DNA from: Acidovorax sp. KKS102 | Lineage (GTDB): Bacteria; Pseudomonadota; Gammaproteobacteria; Burkholderiales; Burkholderiaceae_C | Assembly (NCBI RefSeq): GCF_000302535.1 | Contig: NC_018708.1 | Location: 682,001-746,000, forward strand | Direction of reading: 5' to 3' | DNA length: 64,000 bases | Part shown: positions 35,020-44,342 of the stretch, piece after piece | How positions within the stretch are numbered: the first letter of the stretch is position 1 | How the letters are laid out: every line of letters begins with the position of its first letter | Notes under the pieces: model-generated | The model's input: the letters and a program-made list of their open reading frames with translations, nothing else | Told to the model about the DNA's origin: nothing | Databases searched by the model: none | Made by a program: the position numbers and the translations under genes

Positions 35020-36816
35020 ATGCCTACCTATACGCCGCCCCTGCGCGACATGCAATTCGTCATGCACGAAGTGCTCAAGGTGAGTGATGAATTCAAGGCG
35101 ATGCCCCCCCACGCCGAAGTGGATGTGGACACCATCAACGCCGTGATCGAAGAGGCCGGCAAGTTTGCCGCCGAAGTCGCGTTCCCGCTCAACATCAGCG
35201 GCGACACCGAAGGCTGCGTGCTGAACAAGACCACGCACGAAGTGAAGACCCCCACCGGCTTCAAGGACGCGTACGCCAAGTACGTGGAAGGCGGCTGGGC
35301 GGCGCTGAGCTGCGACCCGGCCTACGGCGGCCAGGGCCTGCCCTTTGTGCTGAACCAGTGCCTGTACGAGATGCTGAACTCGGCCAACCAGGCCTGGACG
35401 ATGTACCCCGGCCTGTCGCACGGCGCGTACGAAGCCCTGCACGCCCACGGCACCGACGCCCAGAAGGCCCTGTACCTGCCCAAGCTCACCAGCGGCGAAT
35501 GGACCGGCACCATGTGCCTGACCGAACCCCATTGCGGTACCGACCTGGGCCTGATGCGCACCAAGGCCGAACCCCAGGCCGACGGCACCTACAAGATCAC
35601 CGGCAACAAGATCTTCATCAGTGCCGGTGAGCACGACATGGCCGCCAACATCGTTCACCTGGTGCTGGCTCGCCTGCCCGATGCGCCCAAGGGCAGCAAG
35701 GGCATCAGCCTGTTTGTGGTGCCCAAGTTCAACGTCAATGCCGACGGCTCGCTGGGCGAGCGCAACCCGATCTTCTGCACGGGCCTGGAGCACAAGATGG
35801 GCATCCACGGCAACGCCACCGCGCAGATCGCGCTGGACGGCGCCATCGGCACCATGGTGGGCCAGCCCAACAAGGGCCTGGCCGCAATGTTTGTGATGAT
35901 GAATGCCGCCCGCCTGGGGGTGGGCAACCAGTCGCTGGGCCTGACCGAAGTGGCTTACCAGAACGCCCTGGCCTACGCCAAGGACCGCATCCAGTCGCGC
36001 AGCCTGTCAGGCCCCAAGGCCAAGGACAAAGACGCCGACCCCATCATCGTGCACCCCGATGTGCGCAAGATGCTGCTCACCGCCAAGGCCTATGCCGAGG
36101 GTGGCCGCGCGCTGCAGATCTTCTGCACGCTGCTGCTGGACAAGGTGCACAGCCACCCCGATGAAAAGGTGCGCAAGGACTCCGAAGAACTCGTGGCCCT
36201 GCTGACCCCTATCGTGAAGGCCTTCATTACCGACAACGGCCACATCAGCACCAATGCGTGCATGCAGGTCTTCGGCGGCCATGGCTTCATCAAGGAATGG
36301 GGCATGGAGCAGTACGTGCGGGACAACCGCATCAACATGATCTACGAAGGCACCAACACCATCCAGTCGCTGGACCTGCTGGGCCGCAAGGTGTTGGGCA
36401 ACAACGGCGCCACGCTGAAAAAGCTGGGCAAGCTGATTGGCCAGCTGGTGGAAGAAGAGGGCGTGAACGAGCGCATGGCTGAGTTCATCAACCCCGTGGC
36501 CATGCTGGGTGACCAGATGACCAAGTTCACCACCGAGATCGGCTTCAAGGGCATGCAAAACCCCGACGAAGTGGGCGCCGCCGCCGTGGACTACCTGCGC
36601 GTGGCCGGCCACCTGGTGTTCGGCTACCTGTTCGCCCGCATGGCCCAGGTCGCCCTGCGCGAAATTGCCGCTGGCAACACCGACCCGTTCTATGGTGCCA
36701 AGCTGCAGACCGCGCGCTTCTACTTCGCCAAGCTGTTCCCCGAAACGGCGACGCTGATGCGCACCGCCCGTGCCGGCAGCAAGGTGCTGATGGACACCGA
36801 TCTGGCCCTGGCCTGA
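35020..36816 (+). CDS. Acyl-CoA dehydrogenase with extra C-terminal domain
   Basis: 598 residues, the length of the long FadE5/DmdC-like group rather than the 380-residue type. FAD and substrate loops include MCLTEPHCGTDLGLMRTKAE and ITGNKIFISAGEHD. The catalytic Glu is in INMIYEGTNTIQSLDLLGRK (about 442), and a C-terminal domain of about 120 residues ends LFPETATLMRTARAGSKVLM. It carries out the first, FAD-linked, step of fatty-acyl-CoA oxidation. AAGGAG sits just before the ATG, overlapping the end of the TetR gene. Confidence 0.93.
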   Translation: MPTYTPPLRDMQFVMHEVLKVSDEFKAMPPHAEVDVDTINAVIEEAGKFAAEVAFPLNISGDTEGCVLNKTTHEVKTPTGFKDAYAKYVEGGWAALSCDPAYGGQGLPFVLNQCLYEMLNSANQAWTMYPGLSHGAYEALHAHGTDAQKALYLPKLTSGEWTGTMCLTEPHCGTDLGLMRTKAEPQADGTYKITGNKIFISAGEHDMAANIVHLVLARLPDAPKGSKGISLFVVPKFNVNADGSLGERNPIFCTGLEHKMGIHGNATAQIALDGAIGTMVGQPNKGLAAMFVMMNAARLGVGNQSLGLTEVAYQNALAYAKDRIQSRSLSGPKAKDKDADPIIVHPDVRKMLLTAKAYAEGGRALQIFCTLLLDKVHSHPDEKVRKDSEELVALLTPIVKAFITDNGHISTNACMQVFGGHGFIKEWGMEQYVRDNRINMIYEGTNTIQSLDLLGRKVLGNNGATLKKLGKLIGQLVEEEGVNERMAEFINPVAMLGDQMTKFTTEIGFKGMQNPDEVGAAAVDYLRVAGHLVFGYLFARMAQVALREIAAGNTDPFYGAKLQTARFYFAKLFPETATLMRTARAGSKVLMDTDLALA

Positions 36817-36837
36817 TCGGCGCCGGATGCGGATTTC

Positions 36838-36897
36838 AAGCCTTTTTGCCAGGGAGCGCAGATGTTCAAAGCGGTAGTAGCTATTGTTTTGGTAGCG
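36838..36897 (+). repeat. Dispersed repeat copy that supplies the start and signal peptide of the DUF2147 gene
   Basis: CTTTTTGCCAGGGAGCGC ... CAAAGCG ... AGCTATTGTTTTGGTAGC aligns over its length with the intergenic copy at 44445-44510 (TTTTTTGGCTGCAGGCGC ... GAAAGCG ... AGCTATTGTTTTTATAG). The ATG at 36862 is inside it. Confidence 0.5.
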
Positions 36898-37299
36898 GGC
36901 GCGCTGCCGGCCTGGGCGCAGATGACGCCCGAAGGCCTGTGGCGCAACATCGATGACAAGACCGGCGAGGCCAAGGCCGAGATCCGCATCCGCGACATTG
37001 GCGGCGGCGTGCTGCACGGAGCGCTCGAAAAGCGCCTGTCCAAGGACGCCAAGCCCGACGAGGTCTGCGACGAATGCTCGGATGACCGCAAGGGCAAGCC
37101 CATTCTCGGGCTGGAGATCATCCGTGGCGCCAAGAAGGCCGACGGCAAAGAAGTGTGGGAGGGCGGCAAGATTCTCGACCCCGAGAACGGTCGCAACTAC
37201 ACCCTGCGCATGACCCCCATCGAGGGCGGCAAGAAGCTCGAAGTGCGCGGCTCGATCGGCCCGTTTGGTCGCACGCAAACCTGGATCCGCGTCCAGTAA
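36862..37299 (+). CDS. DUF2147-family exported protein
   Basis: 145 residues. Signal peptide MFKAVVAIVLVAGALPAWAQ, with cleavage likely after AWA. The mature part reads MTPEGLWRNIDDKTGEAKAEIRIRDIGGGVLHGALEKRL and ends GGKKLEVRGSIGPFGRTQTWIRVQ, the DUF2147 pattern of a small periplasmic beta-barrel-like protein (W-x-x-I/D near the start, R-G-x-x-G-P-F-G-R-T near the end). CDECSDD provides two Cys that could form a disulphide. The function of the family is unknown. The gene lies between the dehydrogenase and hydroxyacyl-CoA dehydrogenase genes. Confidence 0.8.
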   Translation: MFKAVVAIVLVAGALPAWAQMTPEGLWRNIDDKTGEAKAEIRIRDIGGGVLHGALEKRLSKDAKPDEVCDECSDDRKGKPILGLEIIRGAKKADGKEVWEGGKILDPENGRNYTLRMTPIEGGKKLEVRGSIGPFGRTQTWIRVQ

Positions 37300-37365
37300 A
37301 CCCCATTCCCGTGGCCGCGCGCACCCCAGCGGTGTCGCGCAGCGCCCCAACCAGGAACCCAACCC

Positions 37366-39768
37366 ATGTCCCGATTCCAAGTGAAAAAAGTCGCCGTGCT
37401 CGGCGCAGGCGTGATGGGCGCGCAGATTGCCGCCCACCTCGTCAACGTGAAGGTGCCCGTGGTGCTGTTCGACCTGCCTGCCAAGGAAGGCCCGAAGAAT
37501 GGCATCGTCACCAAGGCCGTCGAAGGCCTCAAGAAGCTCAAGCCCTCGCCCCTGGGTGTGGCCGACGATGCGGCGCTGATCCAGCAGGCCAACTACGAAG
37601 AGCACATGCACCTGCTCAAGGAATGCGACCTCGTGATCGAGGCCATTGCCGAGCGCATGGACTGGAAGCTCGACCTCTACACCAAGATCGCGCCCCACGT
37701 GGCCAAGCACGCCATCCTGGCGTCCAACACCTCGGGCCTGTCGATCACCAAATTGAGCGAAGTGCTGCCCGAGAGCATCAAGCCGCGCTTTTGCGGCATC
37801 CACTTCTTCAACCCCCCGCGCTACATGACGCTGGTGGAGCTGATCAACACCCCCACCACCCAGCCCGAAGTGCTCGACCAGCTCGAAGCCTTTGTGACCA
37901 GCGGCCTGGGCAAGGGCGTGGTGCGCGCGCACGACACGCCCAACTTCGTGGCCAACCGCGTGGGCATCGCCGGCATGCTGGCCACCATGAAGGAAGTTGA
38001 GAACTTCGGCCTGACCTACGACGTGGTGGACGACCTCACGGGCAAGAAGCTCGGCCGTGCATCGAGCGGCACCTTCCGCACCGCCGACGTGGTGGGCCTG
38101 GACACCATGGCCCACGTCATCAAGACGCTGCAGGACAACCTGAGCCTGGAGACCGATCCCTTCTACGAAAGCTTCGGCACGCCCGCCGTGCTGAAAAAGC
38201 TGCTGGAGCTGGGCAACCTGGGCCAGAAGACCAAGGCAGGTTTCTTCAAGAAGGTCGGCCGCGACGTGATGCGCTTCGAGCTCGAAAGCGAAGAGTATGT
38301 GCCTGCTGGTCAGAAGGCTGACGAGGTGTACGCCCGCATGCTCAAGAAGCCCGCCGCCGAACGCCTGCGCCTGCTGCGCAACGCCGAAGGCGCGCCCGGC
38401 CAGTTCCTCTGGGCCATCCTGCGCAACAGCTTCCACTACGCCGCCGTGCACCTGGGCACCATCGCCGACAACGCGCGCGACGTGGACCAGGCCATGCGCT
38501 GGGGCTTTGGCATGAAGCAGGGCCCCTTCGAGCTGTGGCAGGAAGCAGGCTGGCTCGAAGTCGCCAAGATGATCCAGGAAGACATCGACGCGGGCAAGGC
38601 CCTGTGCAAGGCACCGCTGCCCGAGTGGGTCTTCAAGGGCCCCGTGGCCGAGGCCGGTGGCGTGCACACCGCGCAAGGTTCGTGGAGCGCATCGCAAGGC
38701 AAGTTTGTGCCCCGCCGCCAACTGCCCGTGTACGAGCGCCAGATCTTCCCTGAGGCGCTGCTGGGCGAAACCAGCCTGCCCGACTGGCGCACCGCTGGCA
38801 CCACCATTGCCGAATCAAAGGCTCTGCGCACCTGGACGCTGGACGGCCAAGTGCTCATCGCCAGCATCAAGAACAAGATGCATGCCATCAGCCCCGAGGT
38901 GATGGAAGCGCTGATGGAGGCGCTGGAACTGGCCGAGTCTGAGTACCAAGGCATGGTGATCTGGTCCGGCGACGCGCCTTTCAGCGTGGGTGCGGACTTG
39001 GAAGCCACGATGCCCGCCTTCATGGTCGGCGGCGCCGACGCGGTGGAAAGCATTGAGCAAGAGCTGCAGAACCTGATGATGCGCATTCGCTACGCCCAGG
39101 TGCCGGTGGTGGCTGCCATCCATGGCATGGCGCTGGGCGGTGGCTGCGAACTGGCCGTGTATTCGGCCAAGCGTGTGGCGCACATGGAAAGCTACATCGG
39201 CCTGGTCGAAGTGGGCGTGGGCCTGGTGCCCGGCGCCGGCGGCCTGACCTACATCGCCCGCCGCGCGGCCGAGAACATGGCCGCTTCGACCAGCAAGGAC
39301 ATCCTGCCTTTCCTGACCGAAGGCTTCACCGCCGCGGCCATGGCCAAGGTGGGTACCAGCGCCATCGAATCGCGCAAGCTGGGCTTCCTGCTGGACAGCG
39401 ACGTGATCGTGCCCCATAAGGACGAGCTGCTGTTCGTCGCCATCAACGAAGCCAAGTCCATGGCCGCGAGCGGCTGGCGTGCACCGCACAAGCGCCTGTT
39501 CCCCGTGGCGGGCCGCAGCGGCCTGGCCACCATCAAGGCCCAGCTGGTGAACATGCGCGACGGCGGCTTCATCAGCGCCTACGACTTCAAGATCGGCGCC
39601 ATGATCGCCGAGGTGGTCTGTGGCGGCGATGTGGATGCGGGCTCGATGGTGAGCGAGGAATACCTGCTCACGTTGGAGCGCAAGGTGTTCTGCCACCTGA
39701 TCGCCCAGCCCAAGACGCACGAGCGCATTCTCGGAATGCTCTCCACCGGAAAACCCGTCCGCAACTGA
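37366..39768 (+). CDS. 3-hydroxyacyl-CoA dehydrogenase / enoyl-CoA hydratase fusion (FadN-type order)
   Basis: 800 residues. The NAD site VAVLGAGVMGAQIAAHL is at the N-terminus (about 7-22), followed by the hydroxyacyl-CoA dehydrogenase substrate motif CGIHFFNPPRYMTLVELI and a C-terminal crotonase domain with VAAIHGMALGGGCELAVYSAKRVAH and VGVGLVPGAGGLTYIARR. The order (dehydrogenase first) is the reverse of FadB/FadJ and of the minus-strand enzyme at 57851. It hydrates enoyl-CoA and oxidises the hydroxyacyl-CoA, with the thiolase at 40302 finishing the cycle. Confidence 0.92.
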   Translation: MSRFQVKKVAVLGAGVMGAQIAAHLVNVKVPVVLFDLPAKEGPKNGIVTKAVEGLKKLKPSPLGVADDAALIQQANYEEHMHLLKECDLVIEAIAERMDWKLDLYTKIAPHVAKHAILASNTSGLSITKLSEVLPESIKPRFCGIHFFNPPRYMTLVELINTPTTQPEVLDQLEAFVTSGLGKGVVRAHDTPNFVANRVGIAGMLATMKEVENFGLTYDVVDDLTGKKLGRASSGTFRTADVVGLDTMAHVIKTLQDNLSLETDPFYESFGTPAVLKKLLELGNLGQKTKAGFFKKVGRDVMRFELESEEYVPAGQKADEVYARMLKKPAAERLRLLRNAEGAPGQFLWAILRNSFHYAAVHLGTIADNARDVDQAMRWGFGMKQGPFELWQEAGWLEVAKMIQEDIDAGKALCKAPLPEWVFKGPVAEAGGVHTAQGSWSASQGKFVPRRQLPVYERQIFPEALLGETSLPDWRTAGTTIAESKALRTWTLDGQVLIASIKNKMHAISPEVMEALMEALELAESEYQGMVIWSGDAPFSVGADLEATMPAFMVGGADAVESIEQELQNLMMRIRYAQVPVVAAIHGMALGGGCELAVYSAKRVAHMESYIGLVEVGVGLVPGAGGLTYIARRAAENMAASTSKDILPFLTEGFTAAAMAKVGTSAIESRKLGFLLDSDVIVPHKDELLFVAINEAKSMAASGWRAPHKRLFPVAGRSGLATIKAQLVNMRDGGFISAYDFKIGAMIAEVVCGGDVDAGSMVSEEYLLTLERKVFCHLIAQPKTHERILGMLSTGKPVRN

Positions 39769-39779
39769 CCGGCGTCACC

Positions 39780-40289
39780 ATGACGAGCTCAGCCCCCAAC
39801 AAACTCCAGCGCTCGCTGATGCGCCTGGACGAGGCGCCCGCTTTCATGCGCGGCTTCGTGCAGAACATCATCCTGCGCCGGGCTGTGCCCTTTACCGGCA
39901 CGGCCGGGGTGAAGTTCGTGTCGCTCACGCCCGAGCGTGTCGAGGTGCATCTTGCCAACGAGCACCGCGTGCAGAACCACATCGGCGGCGTGCACGCCTC
40001 GGCCATGAACCTGCTGGCCGAAACGGCCACGGGCATGGTCGTGGGCATGAACGTACGCGATGACTGCCTGCCGCTGGCCAAGGAACTTTCGATGGCGTTC
40101 AGGAAGCGCGCCACGGGCGGCCTGAAGGCCGTGGCCACGCTCACCGCCGAGCAGCGCGCCGCCATGCAGGCCAGCGACAAGGGCGAGGTGCAAGTAGCGG
40201 TCACGGTGACCGACGAAGCCGGTGTGGAGCCGGTCGAATGTGTATTTACGTGGGCCTGGGTTCCTTCCAGCCGCCCTCCCAAGAATTGA
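39780..40289 (+). CDS. DUF4442 / hotdog thioesterase-like protein
   Basis: 169 residues, starting 12 nt after the dehydrogenase stop. Hotdog-fold signature in HRVQNHIGGVHASAMNLLAETATGMVVG, where N-H-x-G-x-x-H-A-x is typical of PaaI/DUF4442 acyl-CoA thioesterase-like proteins. It might release CoA from dead-end acyl-CoAs made by the surrounding beta-oxidation enzymes. Activity is inferred from fold and operon. Confidence 0.8.
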   Translation: MTSSAPNKLQRSLMRLDEAPAFMRGFVQNIILRRAVPFTGTAGVKFVSLTPERVEVHLANEHRVQNHIGGVHASAMNLLAETATGMVVGMNVRDDCLPLAKELSMAFRKRATGGLKAVATLTAEQRAAMQASDKGEVQVAVTVTDEAGVEPVECVFTWAWVPSSRPPKN

Positions 40290-40301
40290 AGGAGTTTCAC
40301 C

Positions 40302-41501
40302 ATGGCTCAAAAACAAGTCCAGGACGCCTACATCGTCGCCGCCACGCGCACGCCCATCGGGCGCTCGGGCCGCGGTTATTTCAAGAACACCCGGCCTGAC
40401 GACCTGCTGGTCGCCGCCATCAAGAGTGCGATGACCCAGGTCCCCACGCTGGACCCCAAGGCGATTGAAGACGCCATCATTGGCTGCTCGTTCCCCGAAG
40501 GCGAGCAAGGCATGAACATGGCCCGCATCGCCGTGGGCTTGGCGTTCAATCACCCTGTGGGCGGTGTGACCGTGAACCGGTTCTGCGCATCGGGCATCAC
40601 CGCGCTGCAGATGGCTGCCAACCGCATCCGCGTGGGTGAGGCCGATGTGCTGATCGCCGGTGGCGCCGAGTCCATGAGCCTGGTGCCCATGGGTGGCAAC
40701 AAGCCCTCGTTCAACCCCGAGGTGTTTGCGCGCGACGAAGATGTGGGCATTGCCTACGGCATGGGCCTCACGGCAGAAAAGGTTGCCCAGCAGTGGAAGG
40801 TGAGCCGCGAAGCGCAGGACGCGTTCGCCCTCGAATCCCACCTGCGCGCCATCAAGGCGCAAAAGGCAGGGGAGTTCACCGACGAAATCACGCCCATCGA
40901 GATCGTGGAGCGTTCGCCCAACCTCGCCACCGGCGAAGTGGTGGAAAAGCGCCGCACCGTGAACCTGGACGAAGGCCCACGCCCCGACACGTCCCTGGAA
41001 GGCCTGGCCAAGCTCAAGCCCGTGTTCGCGGCGCGTGGCAGCGTCACGGCGGGCAACAGCTCGCAGACCAGCGATGGCGCCGGTGCGCTCATCGTGGCCA
41101 GCGAAAAGGCGGTGAAGCAGTTTGGCCTGACGCCCCTGGCCCGCTTTGTGAGCTACGCCGCGCGTGGCGTGCCGCCCGAGATCATGGGCATTGGTCCCAT
41201 CGAGGCGATTCCTGCGGCGCTGCGGTATGCGGGGCTCAAGAGCGACGACATTGGCTGGTACGAGCTGAACGAGGCGTTTGCGGCGCAGTCGCTCGCCGTG
41301 ATCAACACGCTGGGCCTGAACCCTGCGAACGTGAACCCGATGGGCGGCGCGATTGCTCTGGGGCACCCGCTGGGGGCGACCGGTGCGATTCGCGCGGCGA
41401 CGGTGGTGCACGCGCTGCGTCGGCACAAGCTGAAGTACGGCATGGTCACGATGTGTGTAGGGACAGGCCAAGGCGCCGCCGGCATCATCGAGGCGTTGTA
41501 A
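40302..41501 (+). CDS. Acetyl-CoA C-acyltransferase (thiolase)
   Basis: 399 residues with AAGGAG 8 nt upstream of the ATG. Thiolase motifs: nucleophile Cys in NRFCASGITALQMAANRI (about 92), NGMSxG-like [42 protein letters not shown] with the catalytic His, and C-terminal MCVGTGQGAAGIIEAL. In this version the C-terminal Cys is followed by V-G-T-G. It performs the thiolytic last step of the pathway encoded from 35020. FadA-like. Confidence 0.93.
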   Translation: MAQKQVQDAYIVAATRTPIGRSGRGYFKNTRPDDLLVAAIKSAMTQVPTLDPKAIEDAIIGCSFPEGEQGMNMARIAVGLAFNHPVGGVTVNRFCASGITALQMAANRIRVGEADVLIAGGAESMSLVPMGGNKPSFNPEVFARDEDVGIAYGMGLTAEKVAQQWKVSREAQDAFALESHLRAIKAQKAGEFTDEITPIEIVERSPNLATGEVVEKRRTVNLDEGPRPDTSLEGLAKLKPVFAARGSVTAGNSSQTSDGAGALIVASEKAVKQFGLTPLARFVSYAARGVPPEIMGIGPIEAIPAALRYAGLKSDDIGWYELNEAFAAQSLAVINTLGLNPANVNPMGGAIALGHPLGATGAIRAATVVHALRRHKLKYGMVTMCVGTGQGAAGIIEAL

Positions 41502-41518
41502 CTGGCTACTGCGCGGGC

Positions 41519-41602
41519 CATCTGCGTCGTTGGGCGGTGCTCGCAATCCTCACGTACCGCAAGTACGTTCCGGTTCCTGCGCTCCGTCCGCCTAGCAGCT
41601 GA
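41519..41602. repeat. Intergenic hairpin repeat of Comamonadaceae/Burkholderiales type
   Basis: The sequence around ACGTACCGCAAGTACGT (41551-41567) is the centre of a longer imperfect stem: TTGGGCGGTGCTCGCAATCC on one side and GGTTCCTGCGCTCCGTCCGCC on the other. Similar GCGTCGTTGG...CGTAC...GTACG...CGCTCCG units are common between genes in this group of bacteria. It may end transcription after the thiolase gene. Confidence 0.55.
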
Positions 41603-41714
41603 TCCCGCTCGCTACGCCTTTGAGGGCGGAGTGTGAAGGCAGGGGGAAGTGCACTGCCTGTTTTTGTTTTCCATTCAAGCCGGCGCAGATCGGCATTGAG
41701 CTAAGGAGACAGAC

Positions 41715-42602
41715 ATGAACAAGCAAACCTTGCAGGTCAATGGGGCGGTGTCTTTGGCGCTGCGTGTCTACGAACCCGAGCGCGCTCCGCGCGCCAGCGT
41801 TGTCATCGGCGGCGCGATGGGGGTGCGGCAGTCGTACTACGAGGCCTTTGCGCTGTGGATGGCGCAGCAGGGGTTTCGGGTCACCACGTTCGACTACCGA
41901 GGCCATGGCGATTCGCTGCAGGGCGCCATGCGCGATGTGAAGGCGGATCTGTTCGACTGGGCGCAGGACTACGAGGCGGTGATCACAGCCGCCAAGGCCG
42001 CGTTGCCGTCGCAGCCGCTGTATTTGCTGGGCCACAGCCTGGGCGCGCAGTTGCCGGGCTTGCTGAAAAAGCCCGAGCAGGTGGCGGGTCTGCTGAGTGT
42101 GGCCGCAGGCAGCGGCTACTGGCGCGACAACGCGCCGCAGCTCAAGCGCATCGTTCCGTACTTCTGGTGGGTGCTGGTGCCACTGGCCACGCGGCTGTGC
42201 GGGTACTTTCCGGGGCGCACGCTCAAGAAGGTGGGCGACCTGCCTGCGGGGGTGATCCTGCAGTGGCGGCGCTGGTGTCTGGACCCCGCTTACAGCGTGG
42301 GGGCCGAGGGGCCGGCCGTGGCGCAAAGTTATGGCGCGGTGCGCTTTCCGGTGCTGGCGCTGTCGATGGCGGACGACGAGCTGATGACCTTGCGCGGCAC
42401 GCACAACCTGGTGAACCTGTACGCCAACACCGAGCGCCGCGTGGAGAGCATCACGCCCGCCGATTTGCAGGTGCGGCGCATCGGACACTTTGGCTTCTTT
42501 CGCGACCAGTTCCGTCAGAGCCTGTGGCCGCGCGCCGCAGCGGCGCTGGCGGCCTTGGGCGGCGGTGTATCGCACGCCGAAGTCTCCGGCACGACGGCCT
42601 GA
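41715..42602 (+). CDS. Alpha/beta hydrolase (serine aminopeptidase S33-like)
   Basis: 295 residues, AAGGAGACAGAC before the ATG. VVIGGAMGVRQSYYEAFALWMAQQGFRVTTFDYRGHGDS is the usual N-terminal part (oxyanion turn GGAMGV), YLLGHSLGAQLPG carries the nucleophile Ser, and a catalytic His is expected in RRIGHFGFFRDQFR. No signal peptide. Substrate unknown; an esterase or thioesterase acting on lipid-derived compounds would fit the neighbours. Confidence 0.83.
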   Translation: MNKQTLQVNGAVSLALRVYEPERAPRASVVIGGAMGVRQSYYEAFALWMAQQGFRVTTFDYRGHGDSLQGAMRDVKADLFDWAQDYEAVITAAKAALPSQPLYLLGHSLGAQLPGLLKKPEQVAGLLSVAAGSGYWRDNAPQLKRIVPYFWWVLVPLATRLCGYFPGRTLKKVGDLPAGVILQWRRWCLDPAYSVGAEGPAVAQSYGAVRFPVLALSMADDELMTLRGTHNLVNLYANTERRVESITPADLQVRRIGHFGFFRDQFRQSLWPRAAAALAALGGGVSHAEVSGTTA

Positions 42603-42629
42603 GCGGCTGTTTCGCGGCACACTCGCAGC

Positions 42630-43490
42630 ATGACTTCTTCCTCCCATTCTTCCACTGCGTCCGCTGCCCACCCGCTGGACGATGCGGTACAGCTGACGGC
42701 CTCGTCCTCTTCCGCGCCGGGCCAGTACGAAGGGCAGACCCACCCTGGCTACTGGAACATGGTCGGACCGTTCGGCGGCGTCACCGCCGCCACGCTGCTA
42801 CAGGCCATCTTGCAGCACCCCGACCGGCTGGGCGATCCGCTGTCGCTCACCGTCAACTATGCGGGCGCTTTGACCGCTGGTGCGTTCACCGTGCAGGCCA
42901 CGCCCGTGCGCACCAACCGCTCGACCCAGCACTGGACGCTGTCGATCCTGCAGGCGGGTGATGACGGGGCGCAGGTGGTCACCACCACCGCTACGGCCGT
43001 CACCGCCGTGCGCCGCGAGACCTGGAGCGTGGGCGATGTGCCCATGCCCGAAGTGCCTGCACCCTCGGCACAGCCTGCCATTCCCCCCGGCTTTGGCGTG
43101 GAGTGGCTCAACCGCTACGAGATGCGCCCCGTCACCGGCGCCATTCCGCGCGAGTGGGACGGCAGTGGCGACCACAGCCTGACCCAGTTGTGGATGCGCG
43201 ATGCGCCACCTCGCCCGCTGGACTTTGTGGCGCTCGCGGCCCTGGCCGATGTGTTCTTTCCCCGCGTCTGGCTGCGCCGTGCGCGCCATGTGCCGGCGGG
43301 CACGGTGTCGATCACGGTCTACTTCCATGCCAGCGCCGCACAACTGCAGGCCACGGGCACGGGTTATCTTCTCGGCCAGGCGCGCGGGCAGGAGTTCCGC
43401 AACGGCTTTTTTGACCAGACCGTGCAGCTGTGGAACGAAGCGGGCACCATGCTCGCCACCAGCCACCAAATCGTTTACTACAAGGAGTAG
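42630..43490 (+). CDS. Thioesterase family protein, double hotdog, TesB-like
   Basis: 286 residues. GYWNMVGPFGGVTAATLLQAIL and DPLSLTVNYAGALTAGAFTVQATPVRTNRSTQHWTL resemble the first hotdog of TesB/acyl-CoA thioesterase proteins; the second has LWMRDAPPRPLDFVALAALADVFFPRVWLRR and ends with FRNGFFDQTVQLWNEAGTMLATSHQIVYYKE. The end motif, A-T-S-x-Q, is typical. It would hydrolyse acyl-CoA to free acid. It starts 28 nt after the hydrolase gene. Confidence 0.82.
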   Translation: MTSSSHSSTASAAHPLDDAVQLTASSSSAPGQYEGQTHPGYWNMVGPFGGVTAATLLQAILQHPDRLGDPLSLTVNYAGALTAGAFTVQATPVRTNRSTQHWTLSILQAGDDGAQVVTTTATAVTAVRRETWSVGDVPMPEVPAPSAQPAIPPGFGVEWLNRYEMRPVTGAIPREWDGSGDHSLTQLWMRDAPPRPLDFVALAALADVFFPRVWLRRARHVPAGTVSITVYFHASAAQLQATGTGYLLGQARGQEFRNGFFDQTVQLWNEAGTMLATSHQIVYYKE

Positions 43491-43565
43491 GAAGTCGGCC
43501 TGTTGCCCTGCGCCGTGCACCATTCCTCTCGTTCACATCCATCAGACCCCGGAACCTTCACCACC

Positions 43566-44342
43566 ATGACCCAAGCCACCCAAGACATCCTCGTCCATTC
43601 TGAAGCGGGCGTGACCACCATCACGTTCAATCGCGTGGACAAGAAGAACTCGATCACGCGCGACATGTATGCCGCCATGGCCGACGCGCTGGACGCCGCC
43701 AAGGCCGACGCCAGCGTGCGCGTGGTGGTGTTCCAGGGCGACATCGCCATCTTCAGCGCGGGCAACGACATTGGCGACTTTCTGCAGCAGCCGCCTGCCA
43801 CGCAGGACTCGCCGGTGTTCCGCTTTCTGCGCGGCATCGCCACCTTCCCCAAGCCCGTGATCGCGTCGGTCTGCGGCCCGGCCGTGGGCATTGGCACGAC
43901 GATGCTGTTCCATTGCGACCTGGTTTATGCGGGCGACAACGCGGCTTTCTCGATGCCTTTTGTGAATCTGGGCCTGTGCCCCGAGGCGGCATCGAGCCTG
44001 CTGGTGCCGCAGATGCTGGGGTATCACCGTGCTGCGGAGGCCTTGCTGTTGGGCGAGCCCTTCATGGCCGAGGCGGCGCTGGAAGTCGGCCTGGTGAACC
44101 GCGTGGTGCCGCCGACGGAGTGCAATGCCTATGCCCAGGCGCAGGCCAAAAAGCTGGCGGCCAAGCCGTTGTCGTCGCTCATCGAAACCAAGCGGTTGAT
44201 GAAGGGTGGGCAGACGGCGAAGGTGCTGGAGGTGATGGCGGAAGAGGGGGAGAGCTTTGGGCGCATGTTGCGTGAGCCTGCGGCGCGCGAAGCGTTCTCG
44301 GCGTTTATGGAAAAGAGAAAGCCAGATTTCAGCAAGAGCTGA
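43566..44342 (+). CDS. Enoyl-CoA hydratase/isomerase family protein
   Basis: 258 residues from ATG 43566 (open frame from 43503). Crotonase oxyanion motifs: FQGDIAIFSAGNDIGDFL (first glycine/alanine loop) and ASVCGPAVGIGTTMLFHCDLVYAG. The acidic active-site region is MPFVNLGLCPEAASSLLVPQMLG, with Glu aligned to the second catalytic Glu of hydratases. The last codons and stop lie in a hairpin (44321-44350). This is the last gene of the forward beta-oxidation region. Confidence 0.88.
   Translation: MTQATQDILVHSEAGVTTITFNRVDKKNSITRDMYAAMADALDAAKADASVRVVVFQGDIAIFSAGNDIGDFLQQPPATQDSPVFRFLRGIATFPKPVIASVCGPAVGIGTTMLFHCDLVYAGDNAAFSMPFVNLGLCPEAASSLLVPQMLGYHRAAEALLLGEPFMAEAALEVGLVNRVVPPTECNAYAQAQAKKLAAKPLSSLIETKRLMKGGQTAKVLEVMAEEGESFGRMLREPAAREAFSAFMEKRKPDFSKS

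Noticed and set aside
36007..38721. 904-codon minus-strand frame opposite the beta-oxidation genes
   Set aside because: It crosses three well-supported plus-strand genes and a gap, and has no ribosome site or domain.
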